From: JAGXLC01 sp964585385
GTDB lineage: Bacteria; Bacteroidota; Bacteroidia; Bacteroidales; UBA12077
Direction of reading: 5' to 3'
NCBI GenBank assembly: GCA_964585385.1
Contig: CAZPDP010000007.1
Coordinates: forward strand, 1-64,000
DNA length: 64,000 nt
Shown: in pieces, positions 35,792 through 44,814 of the stretch
Layout: every line of letters begins with the position of its first letter
How positions within the stretch are numbered: position 1 is the first letter of the stretch
Translations under genes and position numbers: made by a program
The notes under the pieces: model-generated
Seen by the model: the letters and a program-made list of their open reading frames with translations, nothing else
What the model was told of the DNA's origin: nothing
Database searches by the model: none

Positions 35792-35855
35792 GGGAAAAAT
35801 TTAGTAATTAAAAAATTATTCGTAGTGAAATCATTACTATAAAAAGAACTCAAAA

Positions 35856-35888
35856 GCTCCTCATTCCAGATAAACCAGAATAAGGAGC
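35856..35888 (-). terminator. Terminator after porin-like gene
   Basis: On the minus strand GCTCCTTATTCTGG pairs imperfectly with CTGGAATGAGGAGC, followed by TTTTGAGTTCTTTTT. It lies 26 bases after the porin-like stop codon, separating that gene from the downstream betaine importer operon. Confidence 0.8.
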
Positions 35889-35913
35889 AATTGATTAGTC
35901 CCTGTATTTTATA

Positions 35914-37191
35914 TTAGAAATAATAACCAATGTTGATGTTGAAACGGGTGTTCCAATCAACTTCATCGATAGGTACTGGCTCTCCAGCTTTGGTTGCATC
36001 ATCAGTATAGTAGAATTTACCGTCATCGGCCGGGTCGTTTGAATAGGTTCTTCCTGTTCCCAGACCTACACCAAAGTTTTCAGTTAACCAGGGTTGATTT
36101 TTACCCATAGCCAGGTCAACATAAGTATAAATGCTTCCTGCAGTCATCAGGAATCCGGGTACTAAGTGATAGCTATCAGTGAAATCTTCATTAGCCTTGT
36201 CAATCAGAGTAAAGTCCAGATAAGGCTGAATGTTTGAAATGGGTCCAATCTCAACAGGAATGGAATAAGCAAGGCCTGCAACATATAAGCTTGCTTCTTT
36301 AGCTACCATATAATTGAAGCCATACGCTCCCATTTGAACCATTTCAATATCTTCTCCCTGGTTGTCCTTAGCATTATAGTTGTAATTGATATATTCAGCT
36401 TTCAGGTTGAAACCACCGCCGAAATTACCAACTACGTGACCGGCAAAAACACTTGACATTTCTGATTCTTCAAGAGCGCTGTTATAAATACCACCGAATT
36501 GTCCGGAAACACCAATTTCCCAGTCTTCATTCAAATTGTAGGCAGCACGAACGTTAAACTGATTTAATTCCCTAATGCTAACCTGATTACCTGTTGAAGG
36601 CGCTGTAAAAGGTGTAGCAGTAATGTCGTATGAATAACGACCTGCTCCTGCATTACCAAATGTCACATCTCCTCCGTAAATTGGTCCTTCAGGTTCTGCC
36701 TGTCTAAAATATGAGAATGATAATTTCAGCTTATCGCTTGGTGTATAATCAAAATTAATACCCATGTCATAATCGTCCTCAAGACCTACATAATATGGTC
36801 CCTGGAACCACCATGAGTGTGAAGCATAGGTTGTTATACCAAAGGGTACCTGGGGAACACCTAATTCCATGTACAGGTTATCGGAAAGTGCATAACCTAA
36901 GAAACCATGGTGAATAAAGTGTGAACCAAACGTTGGGTAGAAGCGGTATTCAAAACTAAGATCAACACCGGCCATACTACCATCAACATTTAATCTCCAT
37001 GTATCCCATGTAAAATAGGTATCCGTTGCGGTAGGATCCGATTCATAATTTTGGCTTACTAAGTTGTACCTCATTGCTCCCCCAAAGGTAAAACCTTCTT
37101 CATCATCCTGTGCTAAAGATGATATTGGGTTAAGGAACAATGCTAGAATAAAAAATGCAATTAATGTTTTCATCATGTTTTTTGTCCTCAT
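35914..37191 (-). CDS. Outer-membrane porin-like beta-barrel protein
   Basis: A 425-residue protein with a signal peptide (MKTLIAFFILALF...SLAQ) and repeated alternating, aromatic-ended strands (GGAMRYNLVSQNY, WRLNVDGSMAGVDLSFEYRF, LYMELGVPQVPFG, and so on). It ends in INIGYYF, a C-terminal Phe typical of outer-membrane barrels. It resembles carbohydrate/phosphate-selective-type porins, but the substrate is not given by sequence. It lies just upstream of, and parallel to, the betaine importer with its own terminator. It could therefore serve as the outer-membrane entry for osmoprotectants. That link is inferred from position only. Confidence 0.8.
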   Translation of the reverse strand: MRTKNMMKTLIAFFILALFLNPISSLAQDDEEGFTFGGAMRYNLVSQNYESDPTATDTYFTWDTWRLNVDGSMAGVDLSFEYRFYPTFGSHFIHHGFLGYALSDNLYMELGVPQVPFGITTYASHSWWFQGPYYVGLEDDYDMGINFDYTPSDKLKLSFSYFRQAEPEGPIYGGDVTFGNAGAGRYSYDITATPFTAPSTGNQVSIRELNQFNVRAAYNLNEDWEIGVSGQFGGIYNSALEESEMSSVFAGHVVGNFGGGFNLKAEYINYNYNAKDNQGEDIEMVQMGAYGFNYMVAKEASLYVAGLAYSIPVEIGPISNIQPYLDFTLIDKANEDFTDSYHLVPGFLMTAGSIYTYVDLAMGKNQPWLTENFGVGLGTGRTYSNDPADDGKFYYTDDATKAGEPVPIDEVDWNTRFNINIGYYF

Positions 37192-37662
37192 AAACTTTAA
37201 TTTTTGGGTTAGTATTTATATTTATTCTAATTAAACGCAAGACAAATCTAAAAAGAAAAATTTCGTATAAAACATATTTTAAGGAAAACCCTGATAAAAA
37301 AATAAACCCTAAGATGTCAAAATACTAATTTTCAAAAACTTACATAATGTTAATTTTTTAAGATATTTTCTTTAACAAGAATTTAAAACATTTGCAACGA
37401 ATAATACATTTGCAAATAGCTGATATTTAATTTATTATAAAACATACCCCTATATCAATCTCATAATCAGCAAAAAGTGTATTCTGTAGAAAACATCACT
37501 TTACATACAATTATCAGTAAGGAATGTTCAAAAATTTGTTAGGGAAGAACTAAATTCTCCCTTTATATTTATACTGTCTAAATAAGGAATAGAGTTTTTC
37601 AAAATGGTTATCGATTATCATAAAACTCTATTTTTCTGTAAAATGATGCATGAAAGGTTAGC
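37192..37662. other. Intergenic, AT-rich; holds porin promoter
   Basis: No gene seen. On the minus strand TAGATTTG (37243-37250) is a perfect -7 element 52 bases before the porin-like ATG. The rest is AT-rich without recognisable repeats, up to the tRNA terminator at 37666. Confidence 0.5.
37243..37250 (-). promoter_or_regulatory. -7 element of porin-like gene
   Basis: The minus strand reads TAGATTTG (consensus TAnnTTTG). The 5' leader would be roughly 45 bases. No convincing -33 box. Confidence 0.45.
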
Positions 37663-37665
37663 AAT

Positions 37666-37692
37666 AAAAAAGGCCACATTTCTGCGGCCTTC
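37666..37692 (-). terminator. Terminator of tRNA-Phe
   Basis: On the minus strand AAGGCCGC pairs with GTGGCCTT around a 6-base loop and is followed by TTTTTT. It begins directly after the tRNA 3' end. Confidence 0.85.
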
Positions 37693-37695
37693 CTG

Positions 37696-37768
<73 letters not shown>

Positions 37769-37915
37769 ATTGCGATTAAGCGATTGCAAAAGTACGTAAA
37801 AAAATTAATTTGCAAAATATTCTTTTTGAAATTTTCATTATTTAAAAAAGTTTTAAATATCCTGATTGGTGGCGAAAGGAAAGAGAAATTCATTTTGAAC
37901 ACTACTAATCAAAAA

Positions 37916-37945
37916 ATTGTATCTTGTTGATATTTTATATTTTTG
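37916..37945 (+). promoter_or_regulatory. Bacteroidota-type promoter of M16 peptidase gene
   Basis: -7 element TATTTTTG (37938-37945) is a perfect TAnnTTTG match. A TTG at 37917-37919 lies 18 bases upstream as the -33 box. The ATG follows 19 bases after the -7 element, leaving a very short leader. Confidence 0.6.
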
Positions 37946-37963
37946 CGTGATTAATTGCAAATA

Positions 37964-39184
37964 ATGAAATATTATACAAAAATACTGAATAACGGCCTCA
38001 AACTTATTCATCTTCCGGTTGAATCTGAGGTTGCACATTGTGGTTTAATCATAAATGCCGGTTCCAGGGATGAGGAGGACCATGAACAAGGGATTGCCCA
38101 TTTTATTGAGCATCTCATGTTTAAAGGTACTAAAAAACGAAAAGCATTTCATATCCTAAGCAGAATGGATGATGTGGGGGGTGAAATTAATGCATACACA
38201 AGCAAGGAGGAAACCTGTGTACATAGCTCTTTTATTCGCAAAGAATATGAACGAGCTCTTGAGCTCATTTCTGATATAACCTTTAACTCGATTTTCCCGG
38301 GAACAGAAATGAACAAAGAACGCAGCATTATCCTGGATGAAATAAACTCCTACCTGGATGCGCCATCAGAATCAATTTACGATGATTTTGAAGAACTTAT
38401 CTTTAAAAACCAGCCGCTTGGTAAAAATATTCTCGGAAAACCGGATAATCTGAAGAAATTTACCAAAGAAGATATCGAACATTTCATAAAAAGAAATTAT
38501 AAACCCAATGATATGGTGTTGGGCTCGGTAGGTAAGATAGATTTTGAAAAACTTACCAGACTGACAGAAAAATATTTTGGGAATTTCCCTTCAGGTTCAG
38601 ATAAAAAACACAGGACTCCTTTCAAAAATTACACACCGGCAAAAACCACTGTCCGGAAAGCCACAAATCAGGCTCATTGCATGATAGGAAATATTGCATA
38701 CAGCATGTATCATCCTAAGTCATACTCTATGGCACTAATGGATAATCTGATCGGTGGACCCGGACTGAACACCCGCCTGAATATGCAACTGCGCGAAAAG
38801 CTTGGCTATGTATACCATGTGGAATCGAACTATACTGCATTCTCTGATATTGGTCTGTTCTCCGTTTATTTTGGAAGTGAGAAAGAAAAAGTAGAGCGAA
38901 CCCTTCAACATATTCATAAAGAATTTAAAACATTAAGGGATAAAAAGCTGGGTACAATACAACTCAGCCGGGCTAGGAAACAACTTTACGGACAAATTGC
39001 AATTAGCGCTGAAAACAATTCAAACCTCCTGCTTTCTATAAGCAAAAGCTACCTTATGAAAAACAGGGTGGATTCACTGGAAGAAATCTATTCCAAAATT
39101 CATAATATATCAGCCGAAGATATCCTGGAAACAGCTAATGAAATACTCATTCCCGATCAATTGTCAACTTTGATATACTATTAA
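37964..39184 (+). CDS. M16 family zinc peptidase
   Basis: The start is ATG 37964 (406 residues); an upstream TTG would add three. The inverted zinc motif HFIEH is at 46-50, with the third ligand probably E126 in LDEINSY. Two homologous domains of about 200 residues are typical of bacterial single-chain processing-peptidase-like M16B enzymes. In Bacteroidota these are usually cytoplasmic or periplasmic; no signal peptide is seen. The gene is followed after two bases by an O-methyltransferase gene, so they form an operon driven by the promoter at 37916. Confidence 0.92.
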   Translation: MKYYTKILNNGLKLIHLPVESEVAHCGLIINAGSRDEEDHEQGIAHFIEHLMFKGTKKRKAFHILSRMDDVGGEINAYTSKEETCVHSSFIRKEYERALELISDITFNSIFPGTEMNKERSIILDEINSYLDAPSESIYDDFEELIFKNQPLGKNILGKPDNLKKFTKEDIEHFIKRNYKPNDMVLGSVGKIDFEKLTRLTEKYFGNFPSGSDKKHRTPFKNYTPAKTTVRKATNQAHCMIGNIAYSMYHPKSYSMALMDNLIGGPGLNTRLNMQLREKLGYVYHVESNYTAFSDIGLFSVYFGSEKEKVERTLQHIHKEFKTLRDKKLGTIQLSRARKQLYGQIAISAENNSNLLLSISKSYLMKNRVDSLEEIYSKIHNISAEDILETANEILIPDQLSTLIYY

Positions 39185-39186
39185 CC

Positions 39187-39828
39187 ATGATGGATATTTC
39201 TGAAGAAATTGAAAAATATATAATAGACCATTCTGATAAAGAGGATGCTCTTCTCTATGAACTATTCAGGGAAACTCATAAGAAAGTCCTTCACCCAAGA
39301 ATGATATCAGGTTACCTTCAGGGCAAATTGCTTGAAATGCTGACCAAAATGATTAAACCGCATAATGTTCTTGAAATCGGCACTTATACAGGATATTCTG
39401 CTATCTGTATTGCAAAAGGCCTGGAAAAGGACAGTAAGCTTACAACAATCGAAGTGAATGATGAGCTTGAAGAATTTATACGCCATTACATTGAAAAATC
39501 AGGACAACAGCATAAAATAAGCCTGCTCATAGGTAGTGCTCTGCAAATAATACCTACCCTAAACACGAAATTTGATCTTATTTTTATTGATGGAGATAAG
39601 CGGGAATACCCTGATTATTTAAAGTTGAGCAAGCCAAAACTTAAGCCGGGAGGAGTCATTATAGCGGATAACGTTCTATGGGACGGGAAGGTAACGCAGG
39701 AAGCCAAAAAGGATGATGAACATACCAGGGGGATTAAGGAATTCAATGATATGATGCAACAAGACATGGATTTAGAGAACCTTATCCTACCCTTACGGGA
39801 TGGCTTAACGATAGCCCGGAAAAGATAG
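39187..39828 (+). CDS. SAM-dependent O-methyltransferase
   Basis: A 213-residue class I methyltransferase of the catechol/caffeoyl-CoA O-methyltransferase type. The SAM-binding motif is VLEIGTYTGYSAICIAKGL (near 59-77), FDLIFIDGDKREYPDYL holds a metal-binding aspartate, and GGVIIADNVLWDGKV follows. The N-terminal helix HPRMISGYLQGKLLEML is family-typical. Substrate unknown. It directly follows the M16 peptidase gene and is convergent with the gene at 39830, one base between stops. Confidence 0.9.
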   Translation: MMDISEEIEKYIIDHSDKEDALLYELFRETHKKVLHPRMISGYLQGKLLEMLTKMIKPHNVLEIGTYTGYSAICIAKGLEKDSKLTTIEVNDELEEFIRHYIEKSGQQHKISLLIGSALQIIPTLNTKFDLIFIDGDKREYPDYLKLSKPKLKPGGVIIADNVLWDGKVTQEAKKDDEHTRGIKEFNDMMQQDMDLENLILPLRDGLTIARKR

Positions 39829-39829
39829 A

Positions 39830-40669
39830 CTATTTTGCAGCTTCCTGGTTAAAAACAGTAAACGAATAGGTTTTTACCTCCCTCATATCAGGGGGTATGG
39901 AGAATATCCAGTCAAAAATCAGGTGGTAATCAACTTTTCGAGTATAAGGGATATCTGCCTTCATAAAAACAAACACAATCCGGTGCATTTCCGATTTCTT
40001 TTCAGACTCCAAAATATAATTGACCTCACGGACGGGAGAATAATTGTCATCGGCTCTCGTAGGAAATTCATATTCCCTGTTTTTTAAAAACGCTCTTGAA
40101 GGTTCATAATCGTTGGGATAAAGCTGATAAGCTTCTTCATTAGTGAACATGAAAATTTTTAAATACCCATCTGCCGAAGGTTTGAAAGAAAAAGCCAGTC
40201 TTTCGTCATGATCATAATTCGGTTTGATGCCTTCAATCCAGTAATCGAATGTCATATCCTCCCGGGTCAAATACTTCAACACAACACAATTAATCTTAAC
40301 TTCTATCTGCAGCATTCCGTCTTCTGTGAATGATCTTTTTGAATCAGTCACTTCCACGTTTTTTACAGCACCCTGAACATTTGTAAAAATGTTGGATGCA
40401 AACAATTCCTCATATTCCTCGTCTGTTTCACTCTGAAAATAATCTGTGTATGTATTAATGTTCTCTTTAATTCCGGCTTGTTTGAGAGCGTTAATTTTAG
40501 CATTGTTAATTGCTCTTTGTTTCACCTGTTGGAGGGATTCTGTTTCTCCTCCTGTTGCTGAACCTGTAATATTTTCAAGTTCAATTTTTTCTACTTTTTT
40601 CTTTGCTGAGAATGAGACAGGCAAACCAATAAACACTAAAAGGGCAATAAGGAGTATCTTTTTTTCCAT
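39830..40669 (-). CDS. Secreted DUF4384-domain protein
   Basis: A 279-residue protein with a signal peptide (ILLIALLVFIGLPVSFSA). Residues about 45-150 resemble LPP20/FlgT-like domains (AINNAKINALKQAGIKENIN). Residues about 155-265 match the DUF4384 pattern of a beta-sandwich sensing/envelope domain (FKPSADGYLKIFMF, YQLYPND). The function is not established. It probably resides in the periplasm or is surface-linked. No operon partner: the upstream gene is 60 bases away on the same strand. Confidence 0.7.
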   Translation of the reverse strand: MEKKILLIALLVFIGLPVSFSAKKKVEKIELENITGSATGGETESLQQVKQRAINNAKINALKQAGIKENINTYTDYFQSETDEEYEELFASNIFTNVQGAVKNVEVTDSKRSFTEDGMLQIEVKINCVVLKYLTREDMTFDYWIEGIKPNYDHDERLAFSFKPSADGYLKIFMFTNEEAYQLYPNDYEPSRAFLKNREYEFPTRADDNYSPVREVNYILESEKKSEMHRIVFVFMKADIPYTRKVDYHLIFDWIFSIPPDMREVKTYSFTVFNQEAAK

Positions 40670-40728
40670 CTATAATTGTATTAAATGTTGCTTCCAAAAA
40701 TTTAAAACAAATATCGTGCTAATTTGAA

Positions 40729-41283
40729 TTAAAGTCCAATTCTTGTATCTATTTCTTTCATTGCGTTTAATGAAATTTCAATAAATTCATCCAGGGGGAT
40801 TCCGATTTTTTCACACTCCCTGATAGTCTCGCGATTCACAGAAGCAGCAAAAGCTTTCTCTTTCATCCTTTTCCGGATTGATTTCGGTTTCACGCTTCTG
40901 ATTTTTTTATCAGGATAAACCAAAGCGGTGGCATAGATCAGGCCTGTTATAGTCTCAGCGGCTGCAAGGGCATGCTGAAACTCCGTATTCCTTTCTTTTC
41001 CTGTAGCTTCTTCATTGTGCATCATGATAGCATCCAGGCTATCTTCATCCATCCCTTCATTTCTCAGAATATCTAAAGCTTCCAGGGCATGTCGCTGAGG
41101 ATCATCGGCAGTTATCTCAGCATCAATATCATGCAGTAAACCTGTTATTGCCCATTTTTCCTCATCTTTGCCCAAACGTTTTGCCAAAGCTCGCATTACG
41201 GCTTCGGAAGCATAACAATGGTACTTCATTTTCTCATCTTTGATGTATTGTTCCAGCAATTGATAAGCTTTTTCAATATTCAT
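40729..41283 (-). CDS. HD-domain (HDIG-type) phosphohydrolase
   Basis: A 184-residue HD-superfamily protein. Metal ligands are H22 (MKYHCYASE), H51-D52 (GLLHDIDAE) and a later histidine region (DAIMMHNEEATG). Members hydrolyse phosphomonoesters or nucleotides, and the substrate here is unknown. It follows the LVIVD-repeat gene by about 18 bases on the same strand and may be co-transcribed. Confidence 0.88.
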   Translation of the reverse strand: MNIEKAYQLLEQYIKDEKMKYHCYASEAVMRALAKRLGKDEEKWAITGLLHDIDAEITADDPQRHALEALDILRNEGMDEDSLDAIMMHNEEATGKERNTEFQHALAAAETITGLIYATALVYPDKKIRSVKPKSIRKRMKEKAFAASVNRETIRECEKIGIPLDEFIEISLNAMKEIDTRIGL

Positions 41284-41301
41284 AAAGCTAACTTTTTAAT
41301 G

Positions 41302-42312
41302 TTAATGTATGCGAAATATACGTATACCATATTTTTTTGCAAACAATCCTTTGGAATTATAGCTTGCATATAAGTATTTTCCTTCTATTGCAAGTCTTTT
41401 GTATTCTCTTTTCTTGTCATAAAATGCATTAATTCTTACCGGTTGTTTATCTTTCTGAAGCAAAAAAATCTCAATTCCTCGATTGGTTGCTACATATAAA
41501 TAGTCATCAACAAGTATTACATCGTTGCTTTTCGCATCAAGTTCAATAAACCTCTTAGCAGCGGGATGTTCAGGAAGATTAAAATCCATGATAACAATTT
41601 CTTTATTGCCATTGGCTAAATACCCGATCTTATCATTCATGACAATTTGAGAGGCTTTACCTGGAGGATAAATCGTTTTGACATACCTCCCGTTTTTAAA
41701 ATTAACCAGGGGTTTTTTGTATGAAAAAATAACCAGTCCCTTTTTTCCTCCTAGCAAGTAGACATAATTATCAAAAGTTTCAATATCTGTAACAGGAAAA
41801 TCACCCATATTATCCCTTGAAACCATTTCAATATTATCCGGATCAGAGTAATCAATTACCTCAGCTCCATTTTTTTCCAGGCCCAGGATAGCTTTGTTAT
41901 CAAAAATTTTAAATTCTGATACAGGCTGGTTTCGGTAATAGCGACCCAAAAGTTTCGGGCTGACGGGGTTAGAAAAATCCAGTATTTCCAAACCTAACTC
42001 GCCATTAGCCAAATAGGCGGTATCTCCTCTCATTTCAACACAATTTGCACTTCCATAAATTTTTTGGTAAGATCGGATTTCATAATTGTGATAGTATTTG
42101 ACTCTCTCAAGATTTTCCGGGTTGGCAGCATTAAAAATTACCATACCTTTTTTTCCGAGAGGCCAGAAAATGTTATTCTCCTGCACATCAAAGCGGCAGT
42201 AGCTAATTTTGCCTTTGTTTTCATACAGACCTGCCGGTGTCAGCTCCTGTCCTTTCAGGATACCCTGGAGGCTTAAAAATAATACAAAAAATAATGCGAA
42301 TGTTCTTTTCAT
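41302..42312 (-). CDS. LVIVD-repeat beta-propeller protein (secreted)
   Basis: A 336-residue protein with a signal peptide (FALFFVLFLSLQGILKG). Six to seven repeats of about 42 residues contain the pattern ...YLANGELGLEILDFSNPVSPKLLGRY, each with an L-x-I-x-D core and a following N/D-P turn. This is the LVIVD repeat found in extracellular Bacteroidota propellers. It probably binds a ligand or partner at the cell surface. Function unknown. Ten bases downstream of the rRNA methyltransferase gene on the same strand. Confidence 0.82.
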   Translation of the reverse strand: MKRTFALFFVLFLSLQGILKGQELTPAGLYENKGKISYCRFDVQENNIFWPLGKKGMVIFNAANPENLERVKYYHNYEIRSYQKIYGSANCVEMRGDTAYLANGELGLEILDFSNPVSPKLLGRYYRNQPVSEFKIFDNKAILGLEKNGAEVIDYSDPDNIEMVSRDNMGDFPVTDIETFDNYVYLLGGKKGLVIFSYKKPLVNFKNGRYVKTIYPPGKASQIVMNDKIGYLANGNKEIVIMDFNLPEHPAAKRFIELDAKSNDVILVDDYLYVATNRGIEIFLLQKDKQPVRINAFYDKKREYKRLAIEGKYLYASYNSKGLFAKKYGIRIFRIH

Positions 42313-42322
42313 ACAGTATATG

Positions 42323-43510
42323 TTAATCTATTTGAACTACCAGGCCTTTCAGATATTCACCTTCAGGATGAAAAATATTAACAGGATGATCCGCAGGCTG
42401 ATTCAATTGATATAAAATCCTTACATTTCTTCTGGCAGATGCACTGGCGGCAAAAACCATTTTCCGGAAGTTCTCGTTGCTCACCACCTGAGAACATGAG
42501 AATGTAAAAAGAATTCCGCCTGTTTTAATTTTTTCAATTGCCATTCGATTCAAACGTTTATAACCCTGCAAAGCATTATGCAATACATTATTGTGTTTGG
42601 CAAAAGCCGGCGGATCTAGAACTATCAGATCGTAATCCTCTTGCATATCTTTCAAAAAAGAAAAAGCATCTGCAGCAATTCCTTTGTGGTTATTCTCTTC
42701 ACCAAAATTAAGAGCAGCATTCATTTCTGCCCCTTCAACAGCTCTTTGAGAACTATCTACGGTTTCGACCGAATTACATCCCCCATCCATTGCATAAACC
42801 GAGAAGGCCCCGGTATACCCGAAAAGATTCAACACCTTTTTCCCCTCAGCAAAAGACTTGATTAACTGCCTGTTCTCTCTTTGGTCCACATAAAATCCCG
42901 TTTTCTGTCCTTTTTCCCAGTTTATTCTAAATTTAAGACGATTCTCTTTAATCACCTGCTCTGAGGGTTCACCCATCAGGTAATAATCTTCTTTTTTAAC
43001 ATCCGCCTTAAATGGCAAAGTAGCGCTACTTTTATTGTAAATGGCCTGCAATTTATCGGCTAATGTATTCTTAATGGCCTCACATATAAGGTCCAGGTTT
43101 TTGTGCATTCCCACGGAATGCGTTTGAATGACTGCAACGCCATTATAATAATCGACAATGAGTCCGGGCATGCCATCACCTTCTGCGTTTACTAAACGAA
43201 AAACATTTGTTTCAGGATTATCGATGAGACCAATAGCCTCCCGGAGCTTATAAGCCCTTTTTATCCGGTCTTGCCAATAATTCGCATCTATTTCCAGGCT
43301 GTCAAATGTTAAAATACGCACGGCAATTGTACCCTTCTGGTAATGGCCTCTTCCAAGAAATTCATCTTTATTGTCATACACGCTGACAATATCCCCTTCA
43401 GCCGGATCCTTTCCTTTAATTTTCTTTATAGCACCTGAGAAAACCCACGGATGATATCTTCTTAATGACTGATCTTTACCTGATTTTAATATTACTCTTG
43501 CTTCTTCCAT
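42323..43510 (-). CDS. RlmI-like 23S rRNA (cytosine) methyltransferase
   Basis: The start is set at ATG 43510, nine bases after the preceding stop, giving 395 residues; a TTG at 43522 would overlap it. The N-terminal PUA domain (about 1-75, VILKSGKDQSLRRYHPWVFSG) binds RNA. A central EEHUD-like segment and a Rossmann SAM domain follow, with VLNLFGYTGAFSVYAMDGGC and the target-base motif DLIVLDPPAFAKHNN. This matches RlmI/YccW, which methylates C1962 of 23S rRNA. Transcribed with the exonuclease and DUF5063 genes. Confidence 0.9.
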   Translation of the reverse strand: MEEARVILKSGKDQSLRRYHPWVFSGAIKKIKGKDPAEGDIVSVYDNKDEFLGRGHYQKGTIAVRILTFDSLEIDANYWQDRIKRAYKLREAIGLIDNPETNVFRLVNAEGDGMPGLIVDYYNGVAVIQTHSVGMHKNLDLICEAIKNTLADKLQAIYNKSSATLPFKADVKKEDYYLMGEPSEQVIKENRLKFRINWEKGQKTGFYVDQRENRQLIKSFAEGKKVLNLFGYTGAFSVYAMDGGCNSVETVDSSQRAVEGAEMNAALNFGEENNHKGIAADAFSFLKDMQEDYDLIVLDPPAFAKHNNVLHNALQGYKRLNRMAIEKIKTGGILFTFSCSQVVSNENFRKMVFAASASARRNVRILYQLNQPADHPVNIFHPEGEYLKGLVVQID

Positions 43511-43518
43511 TTTAATAG

Positions 43519-44100
43519 TCAACTTACCTTATTGATGATTTCGTTGTATAACTCATAACAAACCCAGGCATCCGTAGCGGCATATTTAACCTGGGCAGGT
43601 GTTAATGTATCATTTTCCCAGTTAGTTAATCGTTGTGATTTCGAGATCCTCCCATTTAGAATAATTCCTGCAAGCTTTTTCAAACCGGTATTTTTAATAT
43701 CCATATCTTTGGCAATGCTCTGTAGTTCAACAAAGCCTCCGGGATTAAAAGGATTCAATTTTTTCAGGCTCTTTAAATCATCCTGTATGGCCACTCCTAT
43801 TTTCAACACCGAATCGTCTTCAAGAATACGGGTTAATTCATCAGGTAAACCTATAAAATTGAGCCTGAACAGATAAGCTTTTTTACCTGAAGCCAGTTGC
43901 AATAGTGCAGTTTGGTTAACCTTACCCTTCTTAAATGCTGGCTTGGTTTCGGTATCAAACCCCAGAATGGTATGCTCATGAAGCATTGGCAGGGCAATAT
44001 CCAGTTTTTTAAAATTGTCAATTAAAAAAATTTCCCCCTCAAACTCTTTTCGGGGCATTTTATTTACTTCTTCATTCGTTATGGAACGCTTAAATCTCAT
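43519..44100 (-). CDS. 3'-5' exonuclease, DnaQ/RNase D-like
   Basis: A 193-residue DEDDy-type nuclease. The first acidic motif is GFDTETKPAF, motif II lies in GVAIQDDLKSL, and the C-terminal YAATDAWVCYELY gives Y-x-x-x-D. It has no HRDC or polymerase domain, so it is the stand-alone Bacteroidota form. Substrate (DNA or RNA) is unknown. Its ATG overlaps the stop of the DUF5063 gene (ATGA, 44097-44100). Confidence 0.88.
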   Translation of the reverse strand: MRFKRSITNEEVNKMPRKEFEGEIFLIDNFKKLDIALPMLHEHTILGFDTETKPAFKKGKVNQTALLQLASGKKAYLFRLNFIGLPDELTRILEDDSVLKIGVAIQDDLKSLKKLNPFNPGGFVELQSIAKDMDIKNTGLKKLAGIILNGRISKSQRLTNWENDTLTPAQVKYAATDAWVCYELYNEIINKVS

Positions 44101-44720
44101 TCTCCCTTATTTTTCGACTGTTTTCTTTTTTCATCAAACAACCAGTTGCTTCTTTCTTCTTCATCCAAGCTTCCCGGTTGTTCCTCATCTTCAAGATCTT
44201 CATCACTGTAAAATATTCTGTGCAATGCGCGAAGTGCATTTAATAATTTGATTCCCCAAAATTCTTCAAAATTATAGATTATCTCCCACAAAGCTCCGGC
44301 CATTACTTCTTCATTTCCAAAACCGTAAGCAGTTGTAAAGTTTTTTAAATCCTGATAGATATCGGCAAAATTATCAGCCAGGCTGGCTATGCTTAAATCT
44401 CCCTCCTCTTTGGATACAGGGTCGTACACATCCAGATAATCATCATGGTACCCAAGCCTGGTCTTTACTTTGTCATAGATATCAGTCCATTCAAGCTCAG
44501 TAACATATTTTTCCGGGGTTAAAACTTCAGTATCTTCTATGCGTGGAAGTTTCAGGCTGTAAAAATAAAGTCCGGAAAGAAGGCTGATAGCTTTTTTTAC
44601 AAAATCCGTTTTTGTGAAATTATTGGTATTTTCCAAGAAAGTACAATATTCTGCAGCCTGGGCCACAAACTCAGTAACATCCTGGTCTTCAAACAGATTT
44701 AACCCTTGTTCATCTTCCAT
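44097..44720 (-). CDS. DUF5063 family protein
   Basis: The start is ATG 44720 (207 residues); an earlier in-frame ATG at 44744 is less likely. An acidic, mostly helical cytoplasmic protein (FVAQAAEYCTFLENTN, AISLLSGLYFYSLKLP, near-C-terminal FDEKRKQSK). The family is Bacteroidota-specific and of unknown function. Its usual neighbour is the 3'-5' exonuclease gene that overlaps its stop here, suggesting a shared role in nucleic-acid metabolism. That role is inferred. Confidence 0.82.
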   Translation of the reverse strand: MEDEQGLNLFEDQDVTEFVAQAAEYCTFLENTNNFTKTDFVKKAISLLSGLYFYSLKLPRIEDTEVLTPEKYVTELEWTDIYDKVKTRLGYHDDYLDVYDPVSKEEGDLSIASLADNFADIYQDLKNFTTAYGFGNEEVMAGALWEIIYNFEEFWGIKLLNALRALHRIFYSDEDLEDEEQPGSLDEEERSNWLFDEKRKQSKNKGE

Positions 44721-44814
44721 AATTTTCCAGATTTTGAAACACAAAAGTAAAAAAATATTCCACTGGAAATTCTTAATTCAGTTATCTTATTGATCCTTGC
44801 GAAATAATATCAAT

